This document shows, one piece after another, positions 1-10,534 of a DNA stretch of 64,000 nucleotides (positions within the stretch are counted from its first letter, which is position 1; each line of letters begins with the position of its first letter). Below the pieces are notes generated by a model. It was not told where the DNA came from and ran no database searches. It was given only the letters and a program-made list of their open reading frames with translations. The stretch is from Ichthyophis bannanicus (lineage: Eukaryota; Chordata; Amphibia; Gymnophiona; Ichthyophiidae), in NCBI GenBank assembly GCA_033557465.1, contig CM066037.1, positions 203,235,156 to 203,299,155 of the forward strand. The letters run 5' to 3'. Made by a program: the position numbers and the translations under genes.

Positions 1-335
1 TTTTTAAATGTCGTGGGTACTACCAACTGTCTTCGAGTATCCCCTGAAAAAGGATTCTTGCTTTCCCTTTTTTTTTTTTTTTTTTTTCTTCCTAGCTATC
101 CCTAGGGGTCACCCTCTGCCTAGGTATCCACACCACCCCAGGGTGTGCACCCGTTACCTGGCTCAGGTGAAAGTCAAGCACTTCAGGAATATGGCTCCTG
201 CAGCCCTCTGCACTCCCTCCATCTCTGCTGGGCCTTGTCAGCTCTTCAGCCGGGGTCCAGTTGGTGATGAGGTCTCTGCAGCTCCTGAAGGTGGCTCTTC
301 GGCGCCTGCGTTGAAATCCTGCCAACTACGCCACT
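1..335 (-). mobile_element. Internal region of LTR retrotransposon A (partial)
   Basis: On the minus strand this follows the LTR at 336-2052 and its primer-binding site, so it is the start of the element's internal (leader/gag) region, running off the left edge. A minus-strand open frame from about 325 to 92 has no domain I recognise. A T run at 68-87 (A run on the coding strand) may be a small insertion or a slippage tract. No Gag or Pol motif is visible, so the element class rests on the LTR and primer site. Confidence 0.5.
316..333 (-). promoter_or_regulatory. Primer-binding site, tRNA-Ser type
   Basis: Two bases past the LTR end the minus strand reads TGGCGTAGTTGGCAGGAT. This matches the complement of the 3' end of a serine tRNA (UCN type, including CCA) with one mismatch by my reading. 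Its position right after a TG...CA-bounded repeat supports the LTR call. The Gmr1-like element at 9185-22781 has a degraded form of the same site at 20806-20823. Confidence 0.65.
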
Positions 336-2052
336 TGTCAACACCTTCACTCACTCCCCAACCTCGGGGGTTAAGGAGGGAAAGGGCTTGTGTAGTTGTG
401 GGGGCCCAAATGAATAATATGGGTGACAAGAAATTTATTTTTCAAAAGGATGTTTATTTTCCCCGCTCCGTGAGGCACACAGAAACAGAAAAGTCATTAA
501 CTCAGGATTCTGCAAACAGAGGGTTTTCCAATAAAGTACTTTAACAAAACTTCTTCAGTAGAAAACACATTGCTTCATGTGTCTTTCTCCTGGTCATATA
601 CAGGTGAGTGGATATAAAGTATAATGATTCCCTTGAACAGTTAACTCACAGTCCAGCATACAGCTTATGCACAATAGCCTTTTCTTGCAATTACCCAATC
701 ACAGTCCTGGTGGGTAAATTTCAGCAATTCTGGCTCAACAATAAACAGAATTAAATTCAGGAATAATCACTCAAGCTTTGGTTTCCTTAGGCTTATCAAT
801 CAGTCCTATCGAGCAATCCATCGGCTGATTGATTTCTCTCATCGGCAAAGGGACGTGGGGTAAAATCCTTTCTTCAGGATTGTTCCCTGCTTGAATATTG
901 GCTGGTAATAAAATGTCTCTTTTATTCAATAGTTTTCTCAGCTCAGTTAGGAGGTATTCTGCTTGGCTGCTAGCAGGGGTTAGGGGCAAAGCTTGCTGTT
1001 GTTTAAACAGCTGATTAACAGGCTGTAATGAGGCAGCAGGGCTTTCCCTTATTAAACATTCTGGTCCCGAGGTGGAGATTCCCTGCCCCCACTGCTCTCT
1101 GCCATCGAGTGGAGGAATCTCACATCTGTTGGTAGCAGTCCTAGCTTTTAGCACAGCTTCAAAAGTAGGTCCTCCTAAACCTGGATAGTTTAATCTATCT
1201 GTAAACCCTTTTGCTGTGTTTATCTCCTCAGCTTCTCTATTAAGCACAGGAATTACAGGCTGAGTAAAAGTAGGTTTACAGGGAGAGCTTTCAGGGTAAA
1301 ATAAACTCCCTTTATATTCCCTGAAACTGTCCTGTCCTCTGCACACAGGATTCTCTCTTTTTGGTTTATAAAAGTTTGCATAAGGATTAAGAACAGCAGA
1401 TACCTTATGTTGAGAGTGCTCAGGAATTATCTTGCCAGCATATCTTTCTCTCCATGGAAGGAAATGGCTTCTCAGAAACGTGAGCTTTTCTCCTGCTGAG
1501 GAATTAGCTTCCTTCCTGGTGCAGCTGGGCAGAGGTTGTGAAGTCAGGTCACAGGGTTCTGCAGTCAGAGGAACTTCCTGCCTTCCCAGTAGCTTCTGCT
1601 TACTCTCTCGTGGGTAAAAAGGAACTTCCTTTCTCCAACCACTTGCAGCATTCACTCCTTCATTCCTTTTCCATACGCTCTCAAATGGTCCTGTTTCTGC
1701 ATTCGTTCTAGTGTTTCTCCTTCTTCTTCCACTCTCTCTCTCTCTCTCACTGTGTTCCCTCTCTTTGTTTAAGAAGGGACCCTTGCTCTGGGAAACCCGC
1801 CTCCTCCTAGGGCGTGCCCAATCCATGGGTTCACTTCTCTCCTCCTCTGAGGTGAACTGATTGGCTGCCTGCAGGCTATGCTGAGAGTGTGAATCTCTTC
1901 TTTTGCCTGCAGTACCGGACTCTACCAGGGGGTCACTATCGGTCTCCATGGCTTCAGTGCTTGGCACTGCGTCACACTGTGTGGACAGAAAAGACGGGAA
2001 CCAGAGGAGAACAGTGTCATGGAACCCACTTAATTATGCAGGCTTCATCACA
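336..2052 (-). repeat. 5' LTR of retrotransposon family A (1717 bp)
   Basis: The minus strand runs from TGTGATGAAGCC at 2052 to GTTGACA at 336, with TG...CA ends and a primer-binding site just beyond. The first 10 bases match the start of the Gmr1-like LTRs at 10502 and 22781. A possible AATAAA (minus strand) lies near 453-458, about 115 bp before the LTR end. A 392-codon ORF fills most of the LTR. Only one LTR is in the window, so length and boundaries rest on ends and primer site, not on a pair. Confidence 0.65.
771..1949 (-). CDS. LTR-embedded ORF, family A (392 aa, unknown function)
   Basis: An uninterrupted frame inside the LTR, starting 103 bp from its 5' end. I start it at the ATG at 1949 (context GCCATGG); a longer frame begins only with a GTG at 1967. 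The product is hydrophilic, rich in Ser, Glu, Arg and Pro, with an acidic start (METDSDPLVES) and a basic stretch from about residue 35 to 75. Near the C-terminus are a short charged helix-like segment (about residues 330-350) and a PMDCSIG motif. I see no signal peptide, membrane segment or known domain. The PMDC motif recurs in the 301-aa LTR ORFs at 9570 and 21849, suggesting a shared family. A CT-rich microsatellite (1733-1748) lies within the coding frame. A function in transposition is inference only. Confidence 0.5.
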   Translation of the reverse strand: METDSDPLVESGTAGKRRDSHSQHSLQAANQFTSEEERSEPMDWARPRRRRVSQSKGPFLNKEREHSERERESGRRRRNTRTNAETGPFESVWKRNEGVNAASGWRKEVPFYPRESKQKLLGRQEVPLTAEPCDLTSQPLPSCTRKEANSSAGEKLTFLRSHFLPWRERYAGKIIPEHSQHKVSAVLNPYANFYKPKRENPVCRGQDSFREYKGSLFYPESSPCKPTFTQPVIPVLNREAEEINTAKGFTDRLNYPGLGGPTFEAVLKARTATNRCEIPPLDGREQWGQGISTSGPECLIRESPAASLQPVNQLFKQQQALPLTPASSQAEYLLTELRKLLNKRDILLPANIQAGNNPEERILPHVPLPMREINQPMDCSIGLIDKPKETKA

Positions 2053-2079
2053 ACAGTAATTGTTCTTTAAAATATCATC

Positions 2080-2640
2080 TGAATTTTGAGGAACATTTAA
2101 AATTCCAGCATGACCCTTCATTGTCAGCACAGAATTTGGCAGATTTTTTTCAGAATAAAGTAGCAAACATTTGAGGTAGTCTTCCTATTGAGGGGTCTGA
2201 TATGGAGAAATTATTAGCACTTCACTAAAGGGTATTGTGGGGGCAGCATATGTCGGGGACTGTTCTTGGTCATCATTTAGAGAACCATTGTTTGAAGAAT
2301 TTGAGAGAGGTTTTTGTAAATATACTAAGAAGTTCTCACCTGCGGATGTGTGTCCGGTTTTTATAGTCATTTTCATTTAAATGTTGGCTTTACAAGATGG
2401 TGGTCACCATCCTTTTGGAAGGTGGCTATCCATCAGAGATTGGTAATATCGTACTAACAACTATCCCTAAGGATTCAAAGGTAGTTTAGTGAAGCCTCTA
2501 AGTTTCATCCGATTTGAGAACATACCATTCTATATGAAGATATTGGAAGCACTGGTAGTGGGTCAGCTGATGCAATTTCTGGAAGATCATGATTGCTTGA
2601 ATAACTCATAGTTTGCAAATTTCATACCTCATAATACCGA
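2080..2640 (+). pseudogene. L2-like LINE fragment (RT N-terminal part), decayed
   Basis: Broken plus-strand frames read like the L2 linker and start of the reverse transcriptase: an LADFFQNKV-like segment near 2135, and a KILEALVV...LMQFLEDHDCL-like segment near 2545-2605. These resemble the finger region before the QSGFR block of L2 elements. Many stops and shifts make it an old copy. A related L2 scrap flanks the provirus at 28690-28906. Confidence 0.45.
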
Positions 2641-4505
2641 ATGGTTACTGGGTATTCTTATCTCGAATATGAATGATATCTTGGCAGGAGTCATATAGCA
2701 GTGCTGTTGCAGTTTGATTTGGGGCTGTTTCTCCAAATGGGTTAGTTTTGTGCATACCATGACAGGCATAAAATTCACTTCTAAGCCAGGGCATAGGGAG
2801 TATGATCTCAGTCTCTCAAATTTACTGCTAAGGCGTAATACTTGCATCGTGCCAAAGAGAGCCTCCTGCTGGAGTTCGTAAGATGTAACATGTATGGCTG
2901 GTTTGTCAAGATGTGCTTGGAAATTCTTCTTTATCAAGCCAGTGGCACCCAACACGATGAAAAATATTTCTGTATCTTTCTGCCACATTTTCATGATCTC
3001 AGATTAAATTTCCTGGTATTTCAGGATTTTCTGCCTCTCTACGCGATTCACAGAGTAGTCACTTGGAACTGACACCTCTATTATAATTATCAATGCCTTT
3101 CTGGTGTTTTTCTCCTTAACCACTATATCCAGCTTCCTCGCATCCAGCTTTTTATCGGTTGGAATGGGAGTATCCCAGGTGATCATAACCTACTCATTCT
3201 CTGTAATTCTCTTAGGGTCATGATCCCAGTGTTTTTCGGGCACAGTGATGTTGTAGTGTTTACAGAGTTTCCAATGGATGAGGCGCACTACTTTATGTCT
3301 TTCTATACAGAAATTTTCTGCCATCAGAACTTCACAGCCAGCTATGAGGTGAGTCACCATTTCCAGGTCTGTCTTACAGAATCAACATATGTCTGTTTTA
3401 CAAGTTTTTTCAATGCTCGATGTAAACCATCTCGTCCGTAAGTCGCTGTCCTGGGCTGCAACTATCAACCTCTCATCATTCGGTTTCAGTTCACCCCTTC
3501 TTAACTATTCATGTGTCCATTCTTGATCGACAAAGGGTTCCTGGAGTAACATTCTGTATTTCCCACTGTATCTATACATTTGCCACTTATCTTTCCTTGT
3601 TTGCTGATCTAATTCATTAAAAAAAATTTCTCTTATTTTGCAAATTCTGTTGCTGCCTTCCCTGTGCATACTTGTAGATTTTCACTCATTCCTTATAGTC
3701 GTCGGAACACTTGTCCAAGTTTGATGGAGACATTCTGGACATTTACTCTCATATTTCAGCACTTTTTGCCTATGATAGTAGCTCTGTATGTGTAATCAAT
3801 CTGAGTGCTAGCCCTCCTTCAGCTCTAGGGATCTACAGTGCTGCATACATCTTGTAGCATTATACAAATGCTCAGTAATAGTAGTAGTAGTTGTAAATCA
3901 CTTCATGAGCATGGAGCAGTTTTTGTGTTCTCACATCCAGTTTCTCAAGATCTTTAAGAGGCCAGTCCACAACCCCAAAGCTGTATGAAAGTACAGGAAT
4001 TGCCAACTGATTGATGGCTTGTATCTTATTCCGTGATGTTAAAGCACTTTTCAATAATGATTTTAATCTCCTACAGAATTCTTTACTTATCTTTTCTCTC
4101 AGTAATTTCTGCTTGAGTGTCGTTCCTTCTTCTACTCTGAGATACTTATATATGCCTTCTTGTTCAAGTCCTTGATGTCACAGCCTTCAGCCAGAGAGAT
4201 GTTTTCTATTTTGCTTAATTTTCCTCTAAAAAAAAAGTTGCCTTAGCACATTTGACAAGGCCAGAGGTCATCCTGATGTCATCAGAAAAGCTTTTCACCA
4301 CATGGAGTTGCTCTGCTAATTGTTGGTTACTGGAACTATACAGCTTCAGATTATATACAAATAATAAATGAGATGTTGTTTCTGGGTTGTTACCATATTT
4401 AGGATTCATGCTAAATCCGTATCCCAAAGAGTTGATAAGAGTACTCATTGGATTAAGCGCCACACTAAACAGAAAGGATGACAGGGAATCCCCCTGAAAT
4501 ATTCC
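2600..4505 (-). pseudogene. R2/R4-type LINE, C-terminal half with restriction-like endonuclease
   Basis: Minus-strand frames from 4463 down give, in order: a degenerate polymerase core (LLFVYNLKLYSSS, where YxDD is expected); a thumb region with GIYKYL-like and NKIQAINQLAIPVLSYSFG segments near 4010-3960; a Cys/His zinc motif region near 3400-3280; and a restriction-like endonuclease with WDTPIPTDKK, RKLDIVV and IIIEVSVPSDYSV at 3186-3050, continuing to about 2830. A C-terminal PD-(D/E)xK nuclease is the hallmark of site-selective LINEs such as R2 and R4/Dong/Rex6. Stops and shifts break it throughout. A small repeat ending in TAG/TAA triplets (about 3800-3892) interrupts it. The clade name is tentative. 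Confidence 0.55.
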
Positions 4506-4511
4506 TTGCTG

Positions 4512-5752
4512 GACCCTGATGTTAGGAATGATATACTAACCATCTTCATATTTCAAAAAGAGTGTGGTTTGCCACATTGTCATGATGAACGTAAGGTATT
4601 GAAAGAACTGAAATATGAGAATGCAGACCTACTATTAGTAATCTGTGAACTATCATTAAAATCATCAGTGATACCTGAAGATTGGAAGATGGCCAATGTA
4701 ATGCCAATTTTTAAAAAGGGTTCCAGGGGTGATCTAGGAAACTACAGGCCGGTGAGACTGACGTCAGTACCGGGAAAAATTATAGAAACCGTAACAAAGA
4801 ACAAAATTAGTAGATAGTCATGGCTCAATGGGAGACAGCAAACATGGCTTTAGTCAAGGAAGGTCTTATTGTACTAATCTGTTATGGTTTTTTTTGAAGA
4901 TGTGAATAAACAGGTAGACAAAAGTGAGTCGGTTGATATAGTGTATCTGGATTTTCAGAACGCCTTTGACAAGGTCCCTCATGAGAGACTCTTGGCTAAA
5001 CTAAAAGGTCATGGGATAGGAGGCAGTGTACTATTGTGGATCAGGAACTGGTTAAAATATAGAAAGCAGAGGGTAGGGCTAAATAGCCAATTTTCCCAAT
5101 GGAGAAAGGTGAATAGTGGCATATCCCAGGGATCTGTGGTGGGTCAGCTGCTTTTTAACATATTCGTAAATGACCTGGAAATGGGAGTAACGAGTGAGGT
5201 AGTCAAATTTGCATATGACACAAAATTATTCGAAGTTGTTAAAACCCAAAAGGATTGTGGAAAATTGCAAGAGGACCTTGATAAATTGGAAGATTGGGCA
5301 TCCAAACGGCAGATGAAATTTAATGTGGACAAGTGCAAAGTTATGTACCTAGGAAAGAACAACTTAAACTATGGTTACACAATGCAAGGTTCCACATTAG
5401 GAACCACCACCAAGGAAAATGATTTAGGCGTCATGGATAACACGTTGAAACCCTCCACCCGGTGTGCAGCGGCGGCCAAGAAAGCAAATAGAATGCTAGG
5501 AATCATAAGGAAAGGAATTGAGAATAAAACAAAGGATATTATAATGCCTCTGTATTGTTCCATGGTGCGACCTCATCTTGAATAATTGTGTGCAATTCTG
5601 GTCTCCGAATCTTAAAAAGGATATAGCATTATTATAAAAGGTACAGAGAAGAGTCACCAAAATGGTAAAGGGGATGGAAGGATAACCCTATGAAGAGAGG
5701 CTAAAAATGTTAGGGCTCTTCAACCTAGAAAAGAGACTGCTGAGGGGAGATG
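4512..5752 (+). pseudogene. CR1 LINE reverse transcriptase (5' part, interrupted)
   Basis: Plus-strand CR1 ORF2 from the RT fingers (VLKELKYENADLLL, 4600) through palm blocks (VYLDFQNAFDKVPHERLL near 4940-4990; SGISQGSVVGQLLF near 5118-5160) to the thumb (NRMLGIIRKG...[13 protein letters not shown]). The catalytic block reads FAYDTK at about 5210, so one Asp of FADD is lost. A frame break near 4810-4880 and a stop at 5583 show decay. An L2 inserted at about 5752; CR1 sequence resumes at 7420. Confidence 0.8.
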
Positions 5753-7418
5753 GACTTAATAAGACAACATCACCATCAGACCCTTGTCCAGTGTCTTGGC
5801 TCAGAGCAACAAAACATCAGATCTCACCTCACATTCTTAAAATTGTTAAAGACTCCCTTCAACAAGGATACCTACCACAATCCTTGAAACAAACTATGAT
5901 TTGACAAGTCCTTAAGAGTAATACACTAAATCCATCTGAACCGAAATCTTAATCATCCAATTTCCAGTTTGCCATTCCTTGCCAAAGTTATTGAAAAATC
6001 AGTACAAAATCAACTTCAAAATCACATAGACTTAAATGCATCGCTGGACATTCACCAACATGGTTTTAAACCACAACACAATGTTGAAACCTTGCTCACA
6101 TCTCTCTTTGATAATCTTTTAAAAGGTATAGATGACATTAAGAAGGGATTCCTGCTTGTATTCATGGATGTCTCCGCTGCTTTTGACAGAATATCTCATT
6201 CTAAGCTTCTGCACAGTTTACACCATATAGGTTTACGAAAGAATACTCTAAATTGGTTTAGCTCCTACTTGGAAGGCCGTATGCAGCAAATCAAATGTCA
6301 CCAAAAAAATTCCCTATTACTCAAGGAGTACCACAAGGTTTAGCTCTATCTTTTATACTGTTCAATATTTATATCCAACCTTTATGTAACATCATAAAAC
6401 TTCACAAACTCCATTATCACCTCTATGCTGATGGCATCATGGTATATTCACCAATAGTCTTACAATCACTTGACACATCAGCAATTTGCAGATGCCTCCA
6501 AGACATGAACACCTGGCTTTTAGATAATAACTTTACACTTAATTATGATAAAATCGAGGTAATGTTCGTTACTAGAAACCCTAATTTCATTCTACCAAAC
6601 ACTATTGACTTACTAGATAGATCCCTTGGCATAATATTAGATAAGGCTTTTAACCTTAAATCTCATATTGCCAGAATTGCAAACAAGGCCTATCATCGCT
6701 TAAAGATTATTAGAAAACTAAAACCGTTACTCCATCAAGACCATTTCCGTACAGTGTGCCAAGCATTTATCACCCCCGTCCTAGATTACGGCAATCTGCT
6801 GTATCAAGGCCTTCCTCAGCAAACTTTACACCCTTTCCAGATGGTTCAAAATACCGCTGCACGCATCATCACTGGTTCTGCGATATCAGATCATATCTCC
6901 CCTGTCTTACAACAATTGCACTGGCTTCCAATAAATGCCAGGTCTAAATTCAAAACACTTTTAATTATCTTTAGAATATATAATCATCTATAGGCAGATG
7001 CATTACAGAGCATTATAATAAAGGATATTATTAATAGACCAAGAAGAAGAAACATCAATATTGAAAACAGAATTGGCACTCCTGCTGGATACTGTAAGAC
7101 TAAACAAGCAACCTCAAAAAGAGCTCCTTCATTACTTGCGTCCAGACTTTGGAACTCTCTCCCAATGGACCTCAGGACTATGAGTGATATTAATGATTTC
7201 CACAAGGCCTTAAAAACTCTGATTTTCGCTGAAACTTATGATTTAGTAAATAATCGATAGTTTTTACCAATAGGTCTTTTATTACATTAACTTGTCTTAG
7301 TTTTGTTTAATGTTTGTATAATGTTTTATGTACCCTATGTTATTTGTAACCTTCTGTTTATAATGTGACCACTTTGATTGTAGGATAAGGTGAGATATAA
7401 ATCTGTCTAAATAAATAA
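5753..7418 (+). pseudogene. L2-clade LINE, 5'-truncated, inserted in CR1
   Basis: Frames give RT blocks: HQHGFKPQHNVETLLTSL (about 6055), FMDVSAAFDRISHSKLL (about 6165), QGVPQGLALSFILFNIY (about 6315) and HLYADGIMVY (about 6418; the usual YADD is YADG). The C-terminal part (DYGNLLYQGLPQ, NTAARIITG, WLPINARSKFKTLL) runs to about 7256. The tail has a weak hairpin like the L2 3' UTR and ends in AAATAAATAA. A frameshift near 6300 and stops near 5905 and 6993 break it. CR1 resumes directly afterward, so the L2 is the younger element. Confidence 0.75.
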
Positions 7419-7419
7419 G

Positions 7420-7526
7420 ATAGAGGTCTATAAATTTATGAATGGAGTGGAATGGGTAAACGTAGATTGATTATTTATGCCAGCAAAATATAGAAAGACT
7501 AGGGGACATGCAATGAAGCTACAGTG
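7420..7526 (+). pseudogene. CR1 fragment downstream of the L2 insertion
   Basis: Continuation of the plus-strand CR1 at 4512-5752 after the L2: the segment encoding the region from the [16 protein letters not shown] block to the [15 protein letters not shown] block. It ends where a minus-strand CR1 3' end (CATAAGAACATAAG motif) begins. Confidence 0.65.
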
Positions 7527-7927
7527 TACATAAGAACATAAGATATGCCATACTGGATCAGACGAAGGTCCATCAAGCCCAGTATCTTGTTTCCAACAGT
7601 GGCCAATCTAGGTCACAAGTACCTATAAGTTTCTCCAAAAGACACGGGTTCCACAATGCTCGTATTGGGTCAAACAGTGATATCCCGGGTCCCTTTTAAT
7701 AATGGTCTAGGGACCTTTCCTTCAGAAACTTGTCCAAATCTTTCTTAAACCCAGCTACACTAACAGCTTTTACTACATCCTCCGGTAACAAATTCCAGAG
7801 TTTGATTACACGTTGAGTGAAAAAATATTTTCTCTTATTAGTCTTACCCTGTAGCTTCATTGCATGTCCCCTAGTCTTTCTATATTCTGATAATGTAAAC
7901 AGTCAATCTAGGTTTACCCATTCCATT
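7527..7927 (-). pseudogene. CR1 3' UTR and C-terminal end (host CR1 of the Gmr1 insertion)
   Basis: On the minus strand this is the CR1 terminus: the 3' UTR with the repeated GTTCTTATGTTCTTATG-type end, preceded by the last ORF2 codons (the KRKYFF...[16 protein letters not shown] segment seen intact at 13260-13380). It joins the RT region at 8241-9184 apart from a SINE-like insertion. The same CR1 probably continues at 22782-26300 beyond the Gmr1-like element. Confidence 0.7.
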
Positions 7928-8196
7928 CCACTCCATTCATTAATTTATTTTACTTATTTAACAGGTTTTATATACCGCTTTATCATTTCAATCAAAGCGG
8001 TTTACATTGTAACTCAAACTTAGTAATGTACATTAAACAGGGATATTGATAACTTGGATTTTTCTGAGGCAATGGAGGGTTAAGTGACTTGCCCAAGGCC
8101 ACAAGGGATGCTGGTCGGAATTGAACCCTAGTCTCTGGGTTCCCAAGCCAGTGCTCTTAACCATTAGGCTACTCCTCCACTGTATCATGAGGAAAT
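7928..8196 (-). repeat. SINE-like repeat with L2-type tail
   Basis: An A/T-rich TTTATTT start followed by TATATACCGCTTT...AAAGCGGTTTAC, the imperfect inverted repeat typical of L2-type 3' tails, then a region with GACTTGCCCAAGG and ending in a TAACCATTAGGCTACTCC-type segment. The latter resembles MIR/CORE-type SINEs or tRNA-derived sequence. It interrupts the CR1 C-terminal region. A related piece lies at about 39095-39160. Confidence 0.5.
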
Positions 8197-8275
8197 GAGA
8201 AGGCTGAGGGGAGATATGATAGAGGTCTATAGGCTACTCCTATAGACCTCTATCATATCTCCCCTTAGCCATCTC
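8197..8275. repeat. Inverted repeat (35-bp arms, 9-bp loop) of CR1 sequence
   Basis: Left arm 8197-8231 (plus-sense CR1) and right arm 8241-8275 (minus-sense CR1) are nearly perfect complements around the core AGATATGATAGAGGTCTATA. The left arm is a short inverted CR1 piece abutting the main minus-strand CR1, either a rearrangement at the SINE junction or a twin-priming-like event. Confidence 0.7.
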
Positions 8276-9184
8276 ATCTCTAGGTTGAAGAGTCCTAACC
8301 TTTTTAACCTCTCTTCATAGGTGTATTCTTCCATCCCCTTTGCCATTTTGGTGGCTCTTCTCTGTACCTTTTCTAATAACGCTATATCCTTTTTCAGATA
8401 CGGCGACCAGAATTGCACAGAATATTCAAGGTGTGGTTGACGATACAAAGGCATTACAATATCCTTTGTTTTATTTTCCATTCCTTTCCTTATGATACCT
8501 AGCATTCTATTTGCTCCCTTTGCCGCTGCTGCACACTGAGCGGAGGGTTTTAACATATTATCCACGATGACGCCTAAATGTTTTTCCTGGGTGGTGGTTC
8601 CTAATGTGGAACCTTGCATCATGTAACCATAGTTTGGGTTGTTCTTTCCTAGGTGCATAATTTTGCACTTGTCCATATTAAATTTCATCTGCCATTTGGA
8701 TGCCTAGTCTTCCAGTTTATCAAGATCCTCTTGCAATTTTCCTCAATCCTCTTGGGTTTTAACATCTTTAAACAGTTTGTGTCATCTGCAAATTTGATAA
8801 CCTCAATCGTTATTCCCTTTTCCAGGTCATTTATGAATATGTCAAAAAGCAGCGGACCCAGCACTGATCCCTGGGGTACTCCACTATTCACGTTTCTCCA
8901 TTGGGAAAAATGGGCATTTAGCCCTACCCTCTGCTTTCTATCTTTTAACCAGTTCCTGATCCACAATAGTACACTGCTTCCTATCTCATGACTTTTTGGT
9001 TTTGCCAAAAGTCTCTCATGAGGGACCTTGTCAAAGGCTTTCTGAAAGTCCAGATACACTATATCAACCAACTCACCTTTGTCTACCTGTTTATTCACAC
9101 TTTCAAAAAAACATAACAAATTAGTAAGACAAGATCTTCCTTGTCTAAAGCCATGTTGGCTGTATCCCATTAAGCCATGAGTAT
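8241..9184 (-). pseudogene. CR1 RT region, 3' side of the Gmr1-like insertion
   Basis: Minus-strand ORF2 from [16 protein letters not shown] (9165) through [35 protein letters not shown] and KFADDTN (about 8790) to the thumb and MIEVYRSS (8230). FADD is present. A frame break lies near 8690-8710. The sequence stops abruptly at 9184, where the LTR begins, and the missing next codons occur at 22782 onward: a clean target interruption. Confidence 0.85.
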
Positions 9185-10502
9185 TGTCACAACCCCATCC
9201 CTTTAGCCATGGGCTTAAAGGTCAGGGTGGACATTATTGTTGTATTGAAGGTAGAAACTTTTGTTAGCCCAGAAGCCTTCTGGTACTAGTAGTCCCTTTC
9301 TTCATAATGAATAGTTGTGTAAGCCATGTGAATGGTAAAGTATAGGGTTTTATTCCCTTAATGCACAAAAGGTTCAAACGAAGACAACAGGATTTCCACC
9401 TTGTTCAGGATTTCCACATAAGGTATTTACATAGGTCAAAAACTTGGATATGCTTCACAGTCTTTGTTAGTTATGCAGGGTTCAAATAAAACAGGTTATA
9501 CAAACAAAAGCAATGCTTCTTCTTCCAGCTTGTCAAACAAAACTGTGTTTCAAAAGTATATCCTGCATGCTATATTTCTCTCAAGGATTCTAAACTCCCA
9601 GTACAACAAAACGTACAGTCCATAGGGCATTCAGTTAGCAAAGGGTCAGGTTCAGCAGGGTCTATCTGCATAGCCTCTTGTTCTGCTGAGATATCTGTGG
9701 CCCCTGAGCTTTCCCCATATATTCCTGGTTTTACTTCAGAACTTCTTTCTAAGGCTCTCCAGCCTGGCTGTACCTGGTCTGGCAAATATGCCACAGGACT
9801 TTTGGTAAGCACTCTTTCTATACGTTCCCAAACCTTTCTCCAGCTGCCTTGGCTGCTCTTACAGCTCCCTGGCTTCCAGGCCTTTCTGTGACCCGGCCTC
9901 AGTTCCTGGTTCAGATCTGTGTCTCTTAGACTCCTGGGCTGAGTCTGGTTCACCCACCTCTGAACTCCTTGTGGCTCACATACAGGGGAAGAAGCATGAA
10001 GGTACCTCTGAACTCTTGGGTCTGTGTCTCTGGTATTCTCCCTACCAGGCACTCTCCCGGTTCTCCTTCTGTCCTTCCTGAAGACTTCCTTCTGGAGCTT
10101 TCCAGCCTGAAACTGGCTCTCCTGGAACTTGTTCCTTTCCTGTAAGGGCTGCAAGTTCAACTGCCTTTTCTTCTCTGTTTGGAGCCGTCTCCTTTCTCTT
10201 TCTTCTCTATCAGAAGCTGCTGCGGCTCGTGACGCTCCTCTCCCTTCTGGCTTGTCTATGCTTTGCTTATAAAGCTGTTTCTTAGGTAAGGATTCTGTCC
10301 CTCTGACCAGGTGTATCTGATTATGCTTTGAATTAGTTCTTGCATCATCCCAACCTGGGCGTGTCAGCCTACCTTCTGAATCTCCATGCATGCTCCCTCT
10401 AGCTGCACTTCTCACTAACTGCACTTTATGTATATCATTTCCTTTAAAGAGATCAGTGTTTTCTCCTACCTCCATGGGTTTACTGGCGTCTGCTTCATCA
10501 CA
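9185..10502 (-). repeat. 3' LTR of the Gmr1-like element (1318 bp)
   Basis: Minus strand from TGTGATGAAGC (10502) to GGTTGTGACA (9185), immediately after the polypurine tract. The 5' LTR at 20827-22781 is also 1318 bp once its 629-bp insertion and 8-bp duplication are removed, and I estimate a few percent difference between them. A minus-strand AATAAA lies at 9349-9354. It contains a 301-codon ORF starting 27 bp from the LTR start. Confidence 0.85.
9570..10475 (-). CDS. LTR-embedded ORF, family B, 3' copy (301 aa)
   Basis: An open frame that begins at an ATG (context CCCATGG) 27 bp inside the LTR, in U3. The product is highly charged: Arg/Lys/Glu/Gln-rich, with a predicted coiled coil at about residues 85-130 (REERERRRLQTEKKRQ region), a basic middle (KDRRRTGR), and an acidic Cys-rich end with MQIDPAEPDP and PMDCTFCC. 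No known domain, signal peptide or membrane segment is seen. The same 301-codon frame is open in the other LTR at 21849-22754, with about 16 residue differences and no stop. A U3 location recalls accessory genes that overlap the LTR in some retroviruses; that is only an analogy. Confidence 0.55.
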   Translation of the reverse strand: MEVGENTDLFKGNDIHKVQLVRSAARGSMHGDSEGRLTRPGWDDARTNSKHNQIHLVRGTESLPKKQLYKQSIDKPEGRGASRAAAASDREERERRRLQTEKKRQLNLQPLQERNKFQESQFQAGKLQKEVFRKDRRRTGRVPGRENTRDTDPRVQRYLHASSPVCEPQGVQRWVNQTQPRSLRDTDLNQELRPGHRKAWKPGSCKSSQGSWRKVWERIERVLTKSPVAYLPDQVQPGWRALERSSEVKPGIYGESSGATDISAEQEAMQIDPAEPDPLLTECPMDCTFCCTGSLESLREI

Positions 10503-10505
10503 TAT

Positions 10506-10520
10506 CCCCCCCCCCTTAAG
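10506..10520 (-). promoter_or_regulatory. Polypurine tract of the Gmr1-like element
   Basis: On the minus strand a short AAG plus G-run sits 3-4 bases before the LTR start at 10502. This is the expected plus-strand primer for reverse transcription and fixes the element's orientation and its internal/LTR boundary. Confidence 0.75.
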
Positions 10521-10534
10521 ATATTACGGGCTGG

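Noticed and set aside
8..544. 178-codon plus-strand frame with a long Phe run
   Set aside because: The Phe run is a T homopolymer, and the frame is antisense to the LTR/leader of retrotransposon A. No domain.
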